A stretch of 64,000 nucleotides of DNA from Clostridia bacterium (GCA_902363595.1 CABJAP010000001.1:310001-374000), one strand, 5' to 3'; counted from the first letter of the stretch, positions 16,377 through 25,305 are shown. Program-made: numbers and translations. The notes: generated by a model not told the origin, from the letters alone.

Positions 16377-18125
16377 GTGGGTGCAGGAAATAATACAGTT
16401 GACGAAATAAAAAGCAGGTGTAATATTGTCGATGTTATCGGGCGCGTAGTCCCCTTGAAAAAGGCGGGCAGCAACTATAAAGGTGTTTGTCCGTTCCACA
16501 ATGAAAAGACACCTTCTTTTGTTGTATCTGAAACAAAGCAAATTTATACCTGCTTTGGCTGCGGAGCTACTGGCGATGTGATCAGTTTTGTACAGCAGTA
16601 TTATCAGCTGGAATTCATACCGGCCATCGAAAAGCTGGCCGATGAATACGGCATTACCATACAGAGAGGCTTTCACAAGAATGAAAACAAGGAAGAATCC
16701 TATCAAATCAACAGGGAAGCGGCCAAATTCTTTTTCAAAGCCCTCAGGCAGAGCGCCAATCCAGGCTACGCGTATATGAAGAACCGGGGGATCACACCGG
16801 AAATTCTCAACAAATTCGGCATTGGCTACGCGGATGATAAGTGGGACAGTCTGTATCGGTACTTGACCGGGCTGGGATTTAAAAAAGAAAAACTCCTGGA
16901 ATTGGGATTGATTTCCCAGTCTAAGGGTAAATATTATGATAAGTTTAGAGACCGTGTGATGTTCCCGATCATGAACACCAGCGGCAAAGTGATCGGATTC
17001 GGGGGCCGGATCGTGGGTGATGGAAGTCCCAAATATCTCAACTCCCAGGAATCTTCGGTTTTTCTGAAGAAAAACAATCTCTACGGCCTGAATATAACCA
17101 GGCAGGAAATCAGCAAGGAAGACTGTGCCATTCTGGTGGAAGGCTATATGGATGTGATTTCTCTGTACCAAAGCGGCGTGCGGAACGTATCCGCCTCGCT
17201 GGGAACGGCATTGACTGAAAATCAAGCCAAGATGCTCAAACGCTATACGGACAATGTGGTTCTTTCCTACGATGCCGACCAGGCTGGAATAAAGGCGGCT
17301 CTGCGGGGATTGGACATCCTGTATGGGGAAAACTGCAGGGTGAAGGTCCTCCACGTCTCTGACGGAAAGGATCCCGATGAATTCGTAAAGAAGAATGGGA
17401 AAGCGGCCTTTCTGGATTTGGTGGCGCAGGCGCTGCCTTATGCGGACTATAAACTGAGCCTTCTGCGGCAGGAATACGATTTAGATTCCACAGAAGGCCG
17501 AGTAGATTTTTTAAAAAAAGCAGCGGAGATTCTTAGGATGCTCAGTCCTGTGGAAGCGGATATCTACATAAAAAAACTGGCAGCGGAAACAAAAATATCA
17601 GAAGGTGCTATAAGACTTGAAATAACTGGCAATACTAGTGAAAAGCAGGCACCAGAGCGAACAGCCGCCAACAGAAAAGGTGCCGATGCAGCGCCGGAAG
17701 ATATCACCATGCTGGAAAAAAATATGATTAAGCTGATTTTGAGAAACAGCAGTTATTATCCAAAACTGCTGCCTTATGAAAACATCGCATTCACGACTGT
17801 CTGCGGACAGAGCATATATAAGGGGATCAAAGAGCTTTATGCAGAACATGAAGAAATTGATGTACGAAAGCTGGCAGACGGGTTGGAAACAAACAATGCG
17901 GAGATCTTAAAAAACATTTTGGAAAATGTGCGTCTGGCACATAAGGAAGAGAAGATTTTTGCCGATTGTTTAGAGACGATTCGGATGAAAGAACTGACTC
18001 AGAAGGAGCAGGAGCTCATCATGCGGCTTTCCATGGCAGACGAAGAAGAAAATAAAGAAATGATCAGAGAGTTGACACAAGAACTTATGAATATCCAGAA
18101 GATGATGAAAAACGGTAGGGGGTAA
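16377..18125 (+). CDS. dnaG: DNA primase
   Basis: A 582-residue primase. The N-terminal CHC2 zinc domain (residues 1-100) has CPFHNEKTPSF and CFGCGATGD. The TOPRIM catalytic core (about 240-340) contains AILVEGYMDVISLYQSG with the catalytic Glu, and SYDADQAG with the DxD-type metal site. The C-terminal third is the helical DnaB-interaction domain. The start is GTG at 16377, nine bases after GAGGAGC. It synthesises RNA primers at replication forks. The gene is close behind dgt and ten bases before rpoD. Confidence 0.96.
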   Translation: MGAGNNTVDEIKSRCNIVDVIGRVVPLKKAGSNYKGVCPFHNEKTPSFVVSETKQIYTCFGCGATGDVISFVQQYYQLEFIPAIEKLADEYGITIQRGFHKNENKEESYQINREAAKFFFKALRQSANPGYAYMKNRGITPEILNKFGIGYADDKWDSLYRYLTGLGFKKEKLLELGLISQSKGKYYDKFRDRVMFPIMNTSGKVIGFGGRIVGDGSPKYLNSQESSVFLKKNNLYGLNITRQEISKEDCAILVEGYMDVISLYQSGVRNVSASLGTALTENQAKMLKRYTDNVVLSYDADQAGIKAALRGLDILYGENCRVKVLHVSDGKDPDEFVKKNGKAAFLDLVAQALPYADYKLSLLRQEYDLDSTEGRVDFLKKAAEILRMLSPVEADIYIKKLAAETKISEGAIRLEITGNTSEKQAPERTAANRKGADAAPEDITMLEKNMIKLILRNSSYYPKLLPYENIAFTTVCGQSIYKGIKELYAEHEEIDVRKLADGLETNNAEILKNILENVRLAHKEEKIFADCLETIRMKELTQKEQELIMRLSMADEEENKEMIRELTQELMNIQKMMKNGRG

Positions 18126-18134
18126 GATAGGCAT

Positions 18135-19307
18135 ATGGCAAAAAAAGAAGCGCAGCAGGAAGTGCAGCAGGAACAAGTGAAAAGCAAACAGCAGCTGATC
18201 GATGAGCTAGTTGCCAAGGCAAAGGGAAAGGGTTCATTAACATACACGGAGATTTCCGACCATTTGGGTAATATTGAGCTGGACAAAGAGGATATGGATG
18301 ACATGTACGAACAGCTCATTCTGAAGGGAATCGCAGTCGTTTCCGAGGTGGAACCGGATGATATCGAGTTAAGCGAACTGGAAGGTGAGGAAGTCGAAGA
18401 TCCGGATGTAGAAGCGGTCATTGCTGAGAGCGGCAATACAAAAGAGATCGATCTGGAAGCGACGATACCAAAAGGAATCGCAGTGGATGATCCGGTAAGG
18501 ATGTATTTAAAAGAAATCGGCAAGGTACCCCTCCTTACTGCCCAGGAAGAGATTGAGCTGGCTAAGCGGATGGAGGATGGTGATGAAGAAGCGAAGCAGA
18601 AACTGTGTGAGGCCAATTTGCGTCTTGTTGTCAGCATTGCGAAAAAATATGTAGGACGAGGTATGCTGTTTCTGGATTTGATTCAGGAAGGAAACCTTGG
18701 ACTTATTAAAGCCGTGGATAAATTTGACTGGAAAAAAGGCTACAAATTCAGTACCTATGCTACTTGGTGGATACGGCAGGCAATCACCAGATCAATTGCG
18801 GATCAGGCGAGGACGATCCGTATACCAGTGCATATGGTTGAGACGATCAATAAACTGATCCGCGTTTCACGCCAACTGATCCAGGAAAAGGGCAGGGAGG
18901 CGACACCTGAGGAAATCGCTGAAGAAATGGGTATTTCAGAAGAAAAGGTTCGGGAAATCCTCAAAATCGCACAGGAACCGGTTTCTCTGGAGACGCCGAT
19001 CGGCGAGGAAGAGGACAGCCATTTAGGTGATTTTATCCCCGATGAGGACGTGCCCGCTCCGGCCGAAGCCGCAGCCTTTTCCATGCTGAAGGAACAGCTG
19101 GTGGAAGTATTGGATACGTTGACCGAACGGGAGCAGAAGGTGCTCAAGCTTCGTTTCGGTCTGGAAGACGGTCGTGCGCGCACGTTGGAAGAGGTCGGCA
19201 AGCGGTTCGATGTTACCAGGGAACGAATCAGGCAGATTGAAGCAAAGGCGCTGCGCAAGCTGCGTCATCCAAGCAGGAGTAAAAAGTTAAAGGATTATCT
19301 GGAATAA
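18135..19307 (+). CDS. rpoD: Primary RNA polymerase sigma factor (sigma-A)
   Basis: A 390-residue housekeeping sigma factor. Region 1.1 is an acidic N-terminal domain to about residue 95. Region 1.2 begins [17 protein letters not shown], region 2 includes [18 protein letters not shown] and [13 protein letters not shown] (the -10 melting segment), region 3 is HMVETINKL, and region 4 ends with [17 protein letters not shown] and the helix-turn-helix [20 protein letters not shown]. Its position after dnaG is the classic macromolecular-synthesis operon of Firmicutes. The promoters called elsewhere in this window fit its TTGACA/TATAAT preference. Confidence 0.97.
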   Translation: MAKKEAQQEVQQEQVKSKQQLIDELVAKAKGKGSLTYTEISDHLGNIELDKEDMDDMYEQLILKGIAVVSEVEPDDIELSELEGEEVEDPDVEAVIAESGNTKEIDLEATIPKGIAVDDPVRMYLKEIGKVPLLTAQEEIELAKRMEDGDEEAKQKLCEANLRLVVSIAKKYVGRGMLFLDLIQEGNLGLIKAVDKFDWKKGYKFSTYATWWIRQAITRSIADQARTIRIPVHMVETINKLIRVSRQLIQEKGREATPEEIAEEMGISEEKVREILKIAQEPVSLETPIGEEEDSHLGDFIPDEDVPAPAEAAAFSMLKEQLVEVLDTLTEREQKVLKLRFGLEDGRARTLEEVGKRFDVTRERIRQIEAKALRKLRHPSRSKKLKDYLE

Positions 19308-19309
19308 AT

Positions 19310-20038
19310 ATGATCAGACTGACAGATAGACTGCAAATCCTTGCAGACCAAATTGAGAAAAACGAAACCATGGCCGATATTGGTACCGACCATGGTTTTT
19401 TGCCGATTTATTTATGGGAAAACGGGATCAGCCCCAACGTGATTATGGCGGACGTGAGCGCAGGATCGCTGGACAAGGCCAGATGCAATGCCGCAGCTCT
19501 TTACCCGGACATGACTTTCGACCTGCGTCTGGGAGACGGTATTCAGGTGCTGGAAAAAGGCGAGGTGGATGCGGTGGTCCTGGCTGGTATGGGCGGAATT
19601 CTGATGACTGAAATCTTGTCCAAGGATCTGGACAAGTCCAAAAGCTTTGGTAAACTTGTTTTTCAGCCGCGCAGCGGACAGGGCAGGCTGCGATGGTGGC
19701 TGGTGAACAACGGTTTTTTTATCATTCGGGAAAACCTGGTTCGGGAAGGAAAATATATATGTGAAATCATCACCGCAGTTCCGGAAGCGGGCAGTTTGGG
19801 AAATCATTCCCCCATTTCCCGGGCAATGGAAGGCTGCGGTCCCGAGGCTATAGAATACGAGGTTCCCCCTTGGATCAGTTCTGCAGGAGAGCTGGCTGAG
19901 GCTTTCATTAAAAACAAGCGGTCCATTGAACGGAATATTTTAAAAGGCCTGAAGAAAAGCATATCGATTGACGAAGAGAAGGTGTTGTTTACAGAAAACA
20001 GGATTTTGTATTTAGAATCCCTTTTAGGAGGTGTTTAG
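19310..20038 (+). CDS. trmK: tRNA (adenine(22)-N1)-methyltransferase
   Basis: A 242-residue SAM-dependent enzyme that methylates A22 of tRNA. It carries the SAM-binding motif ADIGTDHGFLPIYL (about residues 22-35), an acidic second motif (IMADVSAGSLDKA), the family motif GMGGILMTEIL near 95 and QPRSGQGRLRWWL. The ATG lies two bases after the rpoD stop. No strong ribosome site is visible, which suggests coupling to rpoD translation. The neighbouring Nif3-like gene is its usual partner in Firmicutes. Confidence 0.93.
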   Translation: MIRLTDRLQILADQIEKNETMADIGTDHGFLPIYLWENGISPNVIMADVSAGSLDKARCNAAALYPDMTFDLRLGDGIQVLEKGEVDAVVLAGMGGILMTEILSKDLDKSKSFGKLVFQPRSGQGRLRWWLVNNGFFIIRENLVREGKYICEIITAVPEAGSLGNHSPISRAMEGCGPEAIEYEVPPWISSAGELAEAFIKNKRSIERNILKGLKKSISIDEEKVLFTENRILYLESLLGGV

Positions 20039-20833
20039 ATGGCAATGAAATTGGAAGACGTGGTTGCAAAAATTGAAGAAATCGCATCGCCCGATACTCA
20101 GGAAAGCTGGGATAACAGCGGCATTCAGCTTGCTGCCGGTCCTGTGGAAATTCACAGTGTATTGACCACATTGGAGATCACGGATGCGGTGATCGAGGAA
20201 GCGGATGAAGAAGGCGTGGATTTAATCGTCACCCACCATCCTTTGATCTTTGGCAGCCTGAAATCCATCGACTATCGGGATATGGTAGGCGCTTATATTG
20301 TCCGGCTGCTGAATATGGGGGTTTCCGTCTACTCCTGCCATACACCTTTTGATAAGCTGGATGGAGGAAACAATGATTTTCTGGCGGAGCTGATCGACCT
20401 GAAAGATACCAGCGGGTTCAGCAGCGGAGCTGATTTGGATATGATCGGCCGGGTGGGGCAGCTGGAACAGGAAATGACGCTGGTTGAGGCGCTGGATCTT
20501 TTATCTGTTAAGCTGGAGATGGATCCGGAGCAATTCCGTGCAGTGGGCAAACCGGATTCGGTAATTAAAACAGTGGGCATCTGTACCGGAGCCGGTGCGG
20601 ATTTGATGGAGCTGGCCGCGGCCAATGGATGTCAGCTTTTTGTCACAGGCGATTTGAAATACCACGATGCCCAGAAGGCGAAAGCCCTTGGCCTGGCAGT
20701 GATCGATGCCGGCCATTATGGAACGGAAAAATCCTTTGCCGGTAATTTTGCGGATAAATTAATCGAAAAGACCGGCGGGCAGATACAGGTCCTGGCATCC
20801 GATGTGGATATCGATCCCTTTGAGATGCTGTAA
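20039..20833 (+). CDS. Nif3-like dinuclear metal centre hexameric protein
   Basis: A 264-residue Nif3/YqfO family protein. Metal-ligand motifs are visible: THHPLIFG (about residues 61-68), HTPFDKLDGGNN (about 100-111) and, near the end, GHYGTEKSF. It lacks the extra PII/CutA-like insert seen in longer YqfO proteins, so it is the short form. TTAGGAGGTG stands before the ATG, which directly follows the trmK stop. Annotated elsewhere as GTP cyclohydrolase I type 2, but its real activity is uncertain. Last gene of the cluster before rnpB. Confidence 0.9.
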   Translation: MAMKLEDVVAKIEEIASPDTQESWDNSGIQLAAGPVEIHSVLTTLEITDAVIEEADEEGVDLIVTHHPLIFGSLKSIDYRDMVGAYIVRLLNMGVSVYSCHTPFDKLDGGNNDFLAELIDLKDTSGFSSGADLDMIGRVGQLEQEMTLVEALDLLSVKLEMDPEQFRAVGKPDSVIKTVGICTGAGADLMELAAANGCQLFVTGDLKYHDAQKAKALGLAVIDAGHYGTEKSFAGNFADKLIEKTGGQIQVLASDVDIDPFEML

Positions 20834-20846
20834 AATGAAAATCTGG

Positions 20847-20876
20847 TAGACATAAGCTCCTTGAAAATGATATAAT
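20847..20876 (+). promoter_or_regulatory. Promoter of rnpB
   Basis: TAGACA (20847-20852), 18-base spacer, TATAAT (20871-20876). The expected start falls at about 20883, exactly the first base of the P1 helix of the RNase P RNA. Confidence 0.75.
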
Positions 20877-20882
20877 AAACAA

Positions 20883-21240
20883 AGTTTTGGGTAGTCCAGG
20901 CAGTTGCGTGCACCACCTGGGTGTATGAGGAAAGTCCGGGCTCCATAGGGCGAGGATGCCAGATAACGTCTGGCGTAGGTAACTATAGGGAAAGTGCAAC
21001 AGAAACACACCGCCGAAACGGGTAATGCCGTGGTAAGGTTGAAATGGTGAGGTAAGAGCTCACCGGGAGGTATGGTAACATATTTCCCGTGTAAACCCCA
21101 TCCGGAGCAAGACCAAATAGGGCAAAGAAGGCGGCTGCCCGTCGCCGCCCGAGAGGTAGGTCGCTGGAGCGTGCTGGTGACAGTACGTCGAGATAGATGA
21201 TTGCCAAATACAGAACCCGGCTTACGGGCTGCCCGAAACT
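20883..21240 (+). ncRNA. rnpB: RNase P RNA (class A-like)
   Basis: A catalytic RNA of about 358 nt. Conserved blocks are GAGGAAAGTCCGGGCTCC near 20927, ACAGAAA near 20999, GAAACGGGTAATGCC, GGAGCAAGACCAAATAGGG near 21103 and AGATAGATGATTGCC near 21191. The ends form a 12-bp P1 helix: AGTTTTGGGTAG (20883-20894) with CTGCCCGAAACT (21229-21240). It matures the 5' ends of tRNAs. Its 3' end doubles as the left end of a genomic island, and no good terminator follows directly; one is found after the right end of the island at 25213. Confidence 0.96.
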
Positions 21241-21244
21241 TATA
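21227..21244 (+). repeat. Left 18-bp direct repeat (putative attL, in rnpB 3' end)
   Basis: GGCTGCCCGAAACTTATA, identical to 25166-25183. It overlaps the last 14 bases of rnpB, so insertion here leaves the RNA intact. Confidence 0.85.
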
Positions 21245-21355
21245 TTATAAAGAATGTTGAAATTTAAACGTTTTTAAAGAACTGACCTTCAAATACTGAA
21301 CCCGTCTTTTGAGCAATAAGGCGATAGTCTGGTTCATTATTTTGGAGGTTTTTTT

Positions 21356-21547
21356 ATGAAAAAAATTATGGCAGATAACGGAAAAAAGACGATTCAAAAA
21401 GTGTATGAGGAGTTTCGAACAAGGTGCAGAGTGAGAGGTTATAGCCCCCATACCATTGCCCGCTATGATGAAATAATACACATTTTTGGGCAATATTATG
21501 AATTGGAACCTATATTAAATTATTTGCAAAACTATGGAATGTTTTAA
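21356..21547 (+). pseudogene. Truncated integrase, N-terminal SAM-like domain
   Basis: A 63-residue ORF with an excellent ribosome site (TTTGGAGG). The stretch YEEFRTRCRVRGYSPHTI followed by ARYDEIIHIF resembles the N-terminal core-binding domain of tyrosine recombinases, whose typical text is FxxxCxxRGxSxxTIxxYxxxLxxF. The catalytic domain with its R-H-R-Y residues is absent; the frame ends at 21547 and nothing downstream restores it. It is probably the remnant of the enzyme that placed the island. With so short a match an unrelated small protein cannot be excluded. Confidence 0.65.
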
Positions 21548-21632
21548 CTTGCCACCGGGTACGGTTTGAAGATATACTATCTTTATAATAGTAAGTACTT
21601 GGCTCAGTAAACACAGTTCCTTGGAGTAAACA

Positions 21633-22181
21633 ATGTCACCAAAAGATTTCGAAATAGATGCAGATTTAATAGAAGCCTTATTTCTAAGGTATCGTAAAAC
21701 CATGCAACGTATCGCAAACGCAATCGTTAAAGATGTTCATGAAGCTGATGATATCGTTTCCCTTGCGATGATCAAAATTATGAAAAATATTGGCAAGATC
21801 GACAATATTGACACGGACCGGTGCAAGCATTTCATCATGGTGATAACCAAGAATACCGCCCTGAGCGAACTTTCGAAAAAGAAAAATCGAAAAACGGTCA
21901 TATTTGCTCCTACCGAAATGGTTAATATAGTAGGAGGAAACATTGATTTGCATGAATTTGAAGGGGCATATGGATTCAGTGAAGAAATTACGACCCTGCT
22001 GGCGGAACTAAAAGAAGGAGATAAAGACATTTTGTGTTTGAAATACGGCGATGACTATTCCGATACAGAGATTAGTGAGATATTAGAAATCAAGGAAGAC
22101 ACAGTAAGAAAAAGGTTGTCAAGGGCAAGGAAACGGCTGGGTGAAATTCTGGAAGCAGAGAGGTGCGCACGTGGATTATGA
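21633..22181 (+). CDS. ECF-like sigma factor (island copy)
   Basis: A 182-residue sigma-70 family protein. Region 2 (about 15-85) includes YRKTMQRIANAIVKDVHEADDIVSLAMIKI in two pieces around VHEADDIV. Region 4 (about 120-175) has the helix-turn-helix YSDTEISEILEIKEDTVRKRLSRARKRL. It shares layout with the factor at 6603 but little identity, so this is a second family member, not a recent copy. It overlaps the anti-sigma-like gene by 11 bases. The promoter region shows no obvious sigma-A box, so it may be self-regulated. Confidence 0.85.
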   Translation: MSPKDFEIDADLIEALFLRYRKTMQRIANAIVKDVHEADDIVSLAMIKIMKNIGKIDNIDTDRCKHFIMVITKNTALSELSKKKNRKTVIFAPTEMVNIVGGNIDLHEFEGAYGFSEEITTLLAELKEGDKDILCLKYGDDYSDTEISEILEIKEDTVRKRLSRARKRLGEILEAERCARGL

Positions 22182-22797
22182 ACAAAAAGCAGAGGAACTG
22201 CTAAAAGCATTGGGCAAAGAATTACATAAAGATCGTGTTGAAGCGTTTAACCAGCTTGATAAAGAGCCGGAACGAAAGCAAATAGACGCAAAGAAAAAGA
22301 ACAATAGACGTTTTCGCCTCACTTGGGTGGCTATCTTGTGTATTTGTGTGGTCACACTGGGAACAGCTACGGTCACATCGGAAGCATTCCGAACGACGCT
22401 ATTTGGCTTCTTTTTTTCAGAAGAGGCGGGGCATAGCGATGTGATCCCTGAGGATTCTAAGAAACAAGATGTGCATATTCGCTACCCAAGCTTCCTGCCG
22501 GAAGGTTATGCGAAAACAGCGGAAGATGATTTTGACACCATGCATACCCTGACTTATGAAAACAAAAAAACAGGAGACGTCCTTTCTATTACTCAGATCA
22601 ATGACAAGAGTTTTTCCATGTCCGTTGATACTGAAACCAGCCAGCGGGAACAATGTATGGTTAAAACATACGAGGCCTATTACCTTGGGGGAAATGAAAA
22701 CCATATGTTGATGTGGGAGGAAGACGGTGTGTATTTTGAAATTACCTCCATGCTAGATCAAAACACTCTGATTAAAATCGCAAATCATCTGGAATAA
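22171..22797 (+). CDS. DUF4367-type membrane protein, probable anti-sigma factor (island copy)
   Basis: A 208-residue protein starting at GTG 22171, with AGAGAGGTG as ribosome site. The N-terminal 50 residues are charged and soluble, with a basic patch (KKKNNRRFR), followed by one membrane span at about 52-72 (LTWVAILCICVVTLGTATV) and an outer domain with the DUF4367 pattern RYPSFLPEGY, then paired strands ending LIKIANHLE. Same logic as the pair at 6603-7902: sigma factor inside, sensor domain outside. The start overlaps the sigma gene's end, so the two are coupled. Confidence 0.78.
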   Translation: MDYEQKAEELLKALGKELHKDRVEAFNQLDKEPERKQIDAKKKNNRRFRLTWVAILCICVVTLGTATVTSEAFRTTLFGFFFSEEAGHSDVIPEDSKKQDVHIRYPSFLPEGYAKTAEDDFDTMHTLTYENKKTGDVLSITQINDKSFSMSVDTETSQREQCMVKTYEAYYLGGNENHMLMWEEDGVYFEITSMLDQNTLIKIANHLE

Positions 22798-22890
22798 GAA
22801 AAAATATTAAAAAAATTATGAAAAGTGTCACAAATCCCTTCTGAGAATGGTTTTATAAGTAGAAACTATTTTAAAGGAGGGATTTTTATT

Positions 22891-23370
22891 ATGAGAAAAG
22901 TGAACGTAGTAGCGGCATTTATGATTTGTATGTTTATCTCGACGGCGGGGACAAGCTTTGCGACAGTTACAGGTGAAGCAGTAGGCGATGAAACAAATGC
23001 AAAGACAAAAATTGTAGAAGTGAGTAACGAAGCTGAACCGGAAGTTGAACTTGCATATACTTCTGCATTAAGTGCATTGGCGAAACTTTCAATTTCGAAA
23101 GGAAAAGCTATCGCCGTTGCCCAGATTAACGCAAAGTCCTCAAGTTCTATCACATCGGTCAAGGCAACGATTCAAATTATCAATAAAGGGACTGGAAAGA
23201 TAAAGACTTATTCTGGTACGATGGAGAAGTCGGGGACGAAATATACCTTTGGCAAAACGTATGTACTCCCATCGAGGGGGAATTATTATATGAAGGCAAC
23301 GATGAAATGCTATAAGGGCAAGGAATTACAGGATACGATAAAAAAAAGCTCCAGGCTGGTTACTTATTAA
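22891..23370 (+). CDS. Small secreted protein, unknown
   Basis: A 159-residue protein with a clear signal peptide (basic MRKVN, hydrophobic core, cleavage likely after TSFA). The mature part has an acidic linker, then about 110 residues of alternating strands: a Ser/Lys-rich segment, TIQIINKGTGKIKTYSG, YTFGKTYVLPSRGNYY and MKCYKGKEL. This looks like an immunoglobulin-like beta sandwich. AAAGGAGG precedes ATG 22891; the frame is open further upstream without a start signal. It directly follows the sigma/anti-sigma pair, and the gap holds TGTCACAAA, conceivably a -35 for that sigma factor. Function unknown. Confidence 0.7.
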   Translation: MRKVNVVAAFMICMFISTAGTSFATVTGEAVGDETNAKTKIVEVSNEAEPEVELAYTSALSALAKLSISKGKAIAVAQINAKSSSSITSVKATIQIINKGTGKIKTYSGTMEKSGTKYTFGKTYVLPSRGNYYMKATMKCYKGKELQDTIKKSSRLVTY

Positions 23371-23576
23371 GTGTGTGTTGTTAAAGTCTTTAGATAGGAA
23401 GATATTGGGTTATTAGGTACAGAAGGAGATGATGCATATGATTGTGATATGAGATGGCAATGATTTCAAGGAAGTGAAATTGGAATGATTATCTTATAAA
23501 ATTAGAGGATAATTTCATATGCAATATGTGGATAAATGTAAATTATTCTGTGTATTTATGGAAAGGAAAATATAAA

Positions 23577-24305
23577 ATGAAAAAGAAAATTACTATAATA
23601 ACAACAATAATGGCATTAACATTCAGCATGTTAACAACATCAGCTTTTGCACTATCTAACGACACTGATGATGTTGCAACAAATGTATCTATGAAGTACT
23701 ATGATGATAATGGAAATGTCATAAATGATAGTTATAATCAATTAAAAACGGTGAAACCATTTGAATATGAATCAAATAAAGATGGTCTTAAAGATGAATT
23801 GGTTACAGTAGATTCGAACTCAAAAGATGTGAAATTAGATGCGGCAATGGCACCCGGACCAGTCCTTAGGGGATGGAAATCGTATACAGTAAAATCAAGG
23901 ACGCAAGTTGCTAAATTCAAAAAGATATGTGAAGCAACATGTGACAATCGAAGGGCAGCAAAAGGAAGCAACTTAAAATGTAATATTTCAAAGTCTGCCG
24001 CTACTAGTTCAACATGGAGTGTGAACTTAAGTGCCAGTTATGAAAATAAAATCCTAGCGAAAGTTGGTGCTGCATATACAAAAACTAAAGCGGCCAATGC
24101 GGCGGTAGGATTATCAGATTCGGTGTGGGTTCCTAAAGGAAAGCAAGGTAAAATTACTGCACATTATAAAGGGTTAAAGTCAACAGGATATATAACATAT
24201 AATTTAATACAAAATAATAGAATTATTGGGACTGAAAAGAAAGATACTAAGCAAACGAATCACTTTAAGACACTAAATGTTCATTTTGATAAAAACGTGT
24301 GGTAA
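23577..24305 (+). CDS. Secreted protein of unknown function, AT-rich gene
   Basis: A 242-residue protein with a signal peptide (MKKKITII, hydrophobic core, cut near SAFA). Mature residues to about 100 are acidic and look disordered; then a C-terminal domain with SATSSTWSVN-like repeats of short strands (WSVNLSASYENKILAKVGAA, VWVPKGKQGKITAHY). The alternating Ala/Lys/Ser strands and the VPKGKQGKI turn resemble beta-rich secreted proteins found in Firmicutes without known role; a pore-former is possible but not shown. Start ATG 23577 after GGAAAGG. Only two cysteines, close together (CEATC), may form a disulphide. Confidence 0.65.
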   Translation: MKKKITIITTIMALTFSMLTTSAFALSNDTDDVATNVSMKYYDDNGNVINDSYNQLKTVKPFEYESNKDGLKDELVTVDSNSKDVKLDAAMAPGPVLRGWKSYTVKSRTQVAKFKKICEATCDNRRAAKGSNLKCNISKSAATSSTWSVNLSASYENKILAKVGAAYTKTKAANAAVGLSDSVWVPKGKQGKITAHYKGLKSTGYITYNLIQNNRIIGTEKKDTKQTNHFKTLNVHFDKNVW

Positions 24306-24448
24306 TGTAATGGATACTAGGGAGCGAAGCGGAAAAAAATTCAGCCAACTTTGGTAAGCTGATGACAATAAATACAGAATCGGTAACCGCAGAGTTCTGA
24401 TAGGGTTAAGTTGTATGCGTCAGTAGCGTATATGTTGCTTGAATGAGG

Positions 24449-24472
24449 GATATGGGCAGTAATGCCCATATC
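24449..24472 (+). terminator. Palindromic hairpin
   Basis: GATATGGGCA (24449-24458) and TGCCCATATC (24463-24472) pair perfectly around GTAA. The following TACTTATTTC is only a weak T-run. Probably the terminator of the gene at 23577, placed 35 bases before the lipoprotein gene. Confidence 0.55.
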
Positions 24473-24506
24473 TACTTATTTCGAGTATAGTGAAACGGAG
24501 CAGAAA

Positions 24507-25145
24507 ATGATAAAGAAAAATAATCAAAAAAAGCTATTGTTGATGATATTGATAACGGTTGTAATGATATTATTCTTGGCGTGCAGTACTAATGAGGATA
24601 AGGACTCACAAGAAAATACCACAAATAGCAATCCCAATCCCAGTGAACAATACAGCAAGTTTGTAAAAGACGTACACAGAATAAACAAAGAGAAATTCGA
24701 AAACTTTGTTTTAATATCTCAACCTGGTGTCAATAACGTATTTATGACAATGCCTGAGACCAATCTGGATGATAGAGAAAAGGACTCATTGGCTGATGGA
24801 TCCCCGTCAAAATATATATTTGAATTCACGAACCAAAAAGGTGATCTATACATTAGAACAACATTTCTGTACTACTCAATGAACGAAAATGGCATATTGC
24901 TGCAAAGCATTATTGCGCCGGACACTAGACTGGAGAGGACAGGAGACTATCAGAACGTGGTTCAAAATGTACCAAGTGTATTATCGGATTTAATTAGTAT
25001 CAATGGTTATACAGTATTAATTGAAAGTACCCTATTAAATGGGGTAGATAAAGGGTCAGATGAAAAAAATACAGAATATTTATTAGCTGAGGAACTTAAG
25101 TTTGTAAAAGAGTTAGAAGGATTTTTGAAAAGCATAACGACTTAG
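24507..25145 (+). CDS. Lipoprotein of unknown function
   Basis: A 212-residue protein whose N-terminus is a lipoprotein signal: basic MIKKNNQKK, a hydrophobic run, then ILFLAC with the cysteine as likely lipidated residue (about 24). A Ser/Asn linker (SQENTTNSNPNPSEQ) follows, then a mixed alpha/beta domain without motifs I recognise. I start at ATG 24507, after ACGGAG; the frame extends 15 codons upstream through the hairpin at 24449. It is the last gene of the island, ending 20 bases before the right repeat. Confidence 0.65.
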   Translation: MIKKNNQKKLLLMILITVVMILFLACSTNEDKDSQENTTNSNPNPSEQYSKFVKDVHRINKEKFENFVLISQPGVNNVFMTMPETNLDDREKDSLADGSPSKYIFEFTNQKGDLYIRTTFLYYSMNENGILLQSIIAPDTRLERTGDYQNVVQNVPSVLSDLISINGYTVLIESTLLNGVDKGSDEKNTEYLLAEELKFVKELEGFLKSITT

Positions 25146-25165
25146 ATTTTTAGATGCCTTAGAAT

Positions 25166-25183
25166 GGCTGCCCGAAACTTATA
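25166..25183 (+). repeat. Right 18-bp direct repeat (putative attR)
   Basis: Exact copy of the rnpB 3' end sequence at 21227-21244. What follows should be the original downstream flank of rnpB. Confidence 0.85.
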
Positions 25184-25212
25184 AAAGATTGAAAATAAAG
25201 GCCTAGTATGGT

Positions 25213-25252
25213 AAACTTCTAGAGAAGAATCATGATTCTAGAAGTTTTTTTT
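25213..25252 (+). terminator. Strong terminator, probably rnpB's original one
   Basis: AAACTTCTAGA (25213-25223) pairs perfectly with TCTAGAAGTTT (25237-25247), which merges into eight or more T. It is 30 bases after the right repeat, where a terminator for rnpB would be expected before the island arrived. Confidence 0.85.
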
Positions 25253-25305
25253 GTTGGTGCAGTTGCTCCGTAAATCCATATCAAAAGAGGTAAAAGAGGT
25301 GCCCA

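Larger units (their letters stand above)
21227..25183 (+). mobile_element. Decayed genomic island inserted at the rnpB 3' end
   Basis: About 3.9 kb bounded by identical 18-bp repeats, the left one being the end of rnpB. Just inside the left end is an integrase-like N-terminal fragment, the usual position for the recombinase of an element that enters a structural RNA gene. The cargo is a sigma factor/DUF4367 pair, two signal-peptide proteins and a lipoprotein, with AT-rich codon use from about 22800 on. Just beyond the right repeat lies a strong terminator that fits rnpB. The site-specific integration reading is an inference from these coinciding signs. The element is immobile now, since no complete recombinase remains. 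Confidence 0.78.

Noticed and set aside
16362..17354. A 330-codon - strand frame opposite dnaG
   Set aside because: Shadow of the primase gene; composition is what the complement of dnaG codons gives.
22829..22837. TGTCACAAA as a firm ECF promoter
   Set aside because: No matching element was found upstream of the other island genes, so it is mentioned only as a possibility.
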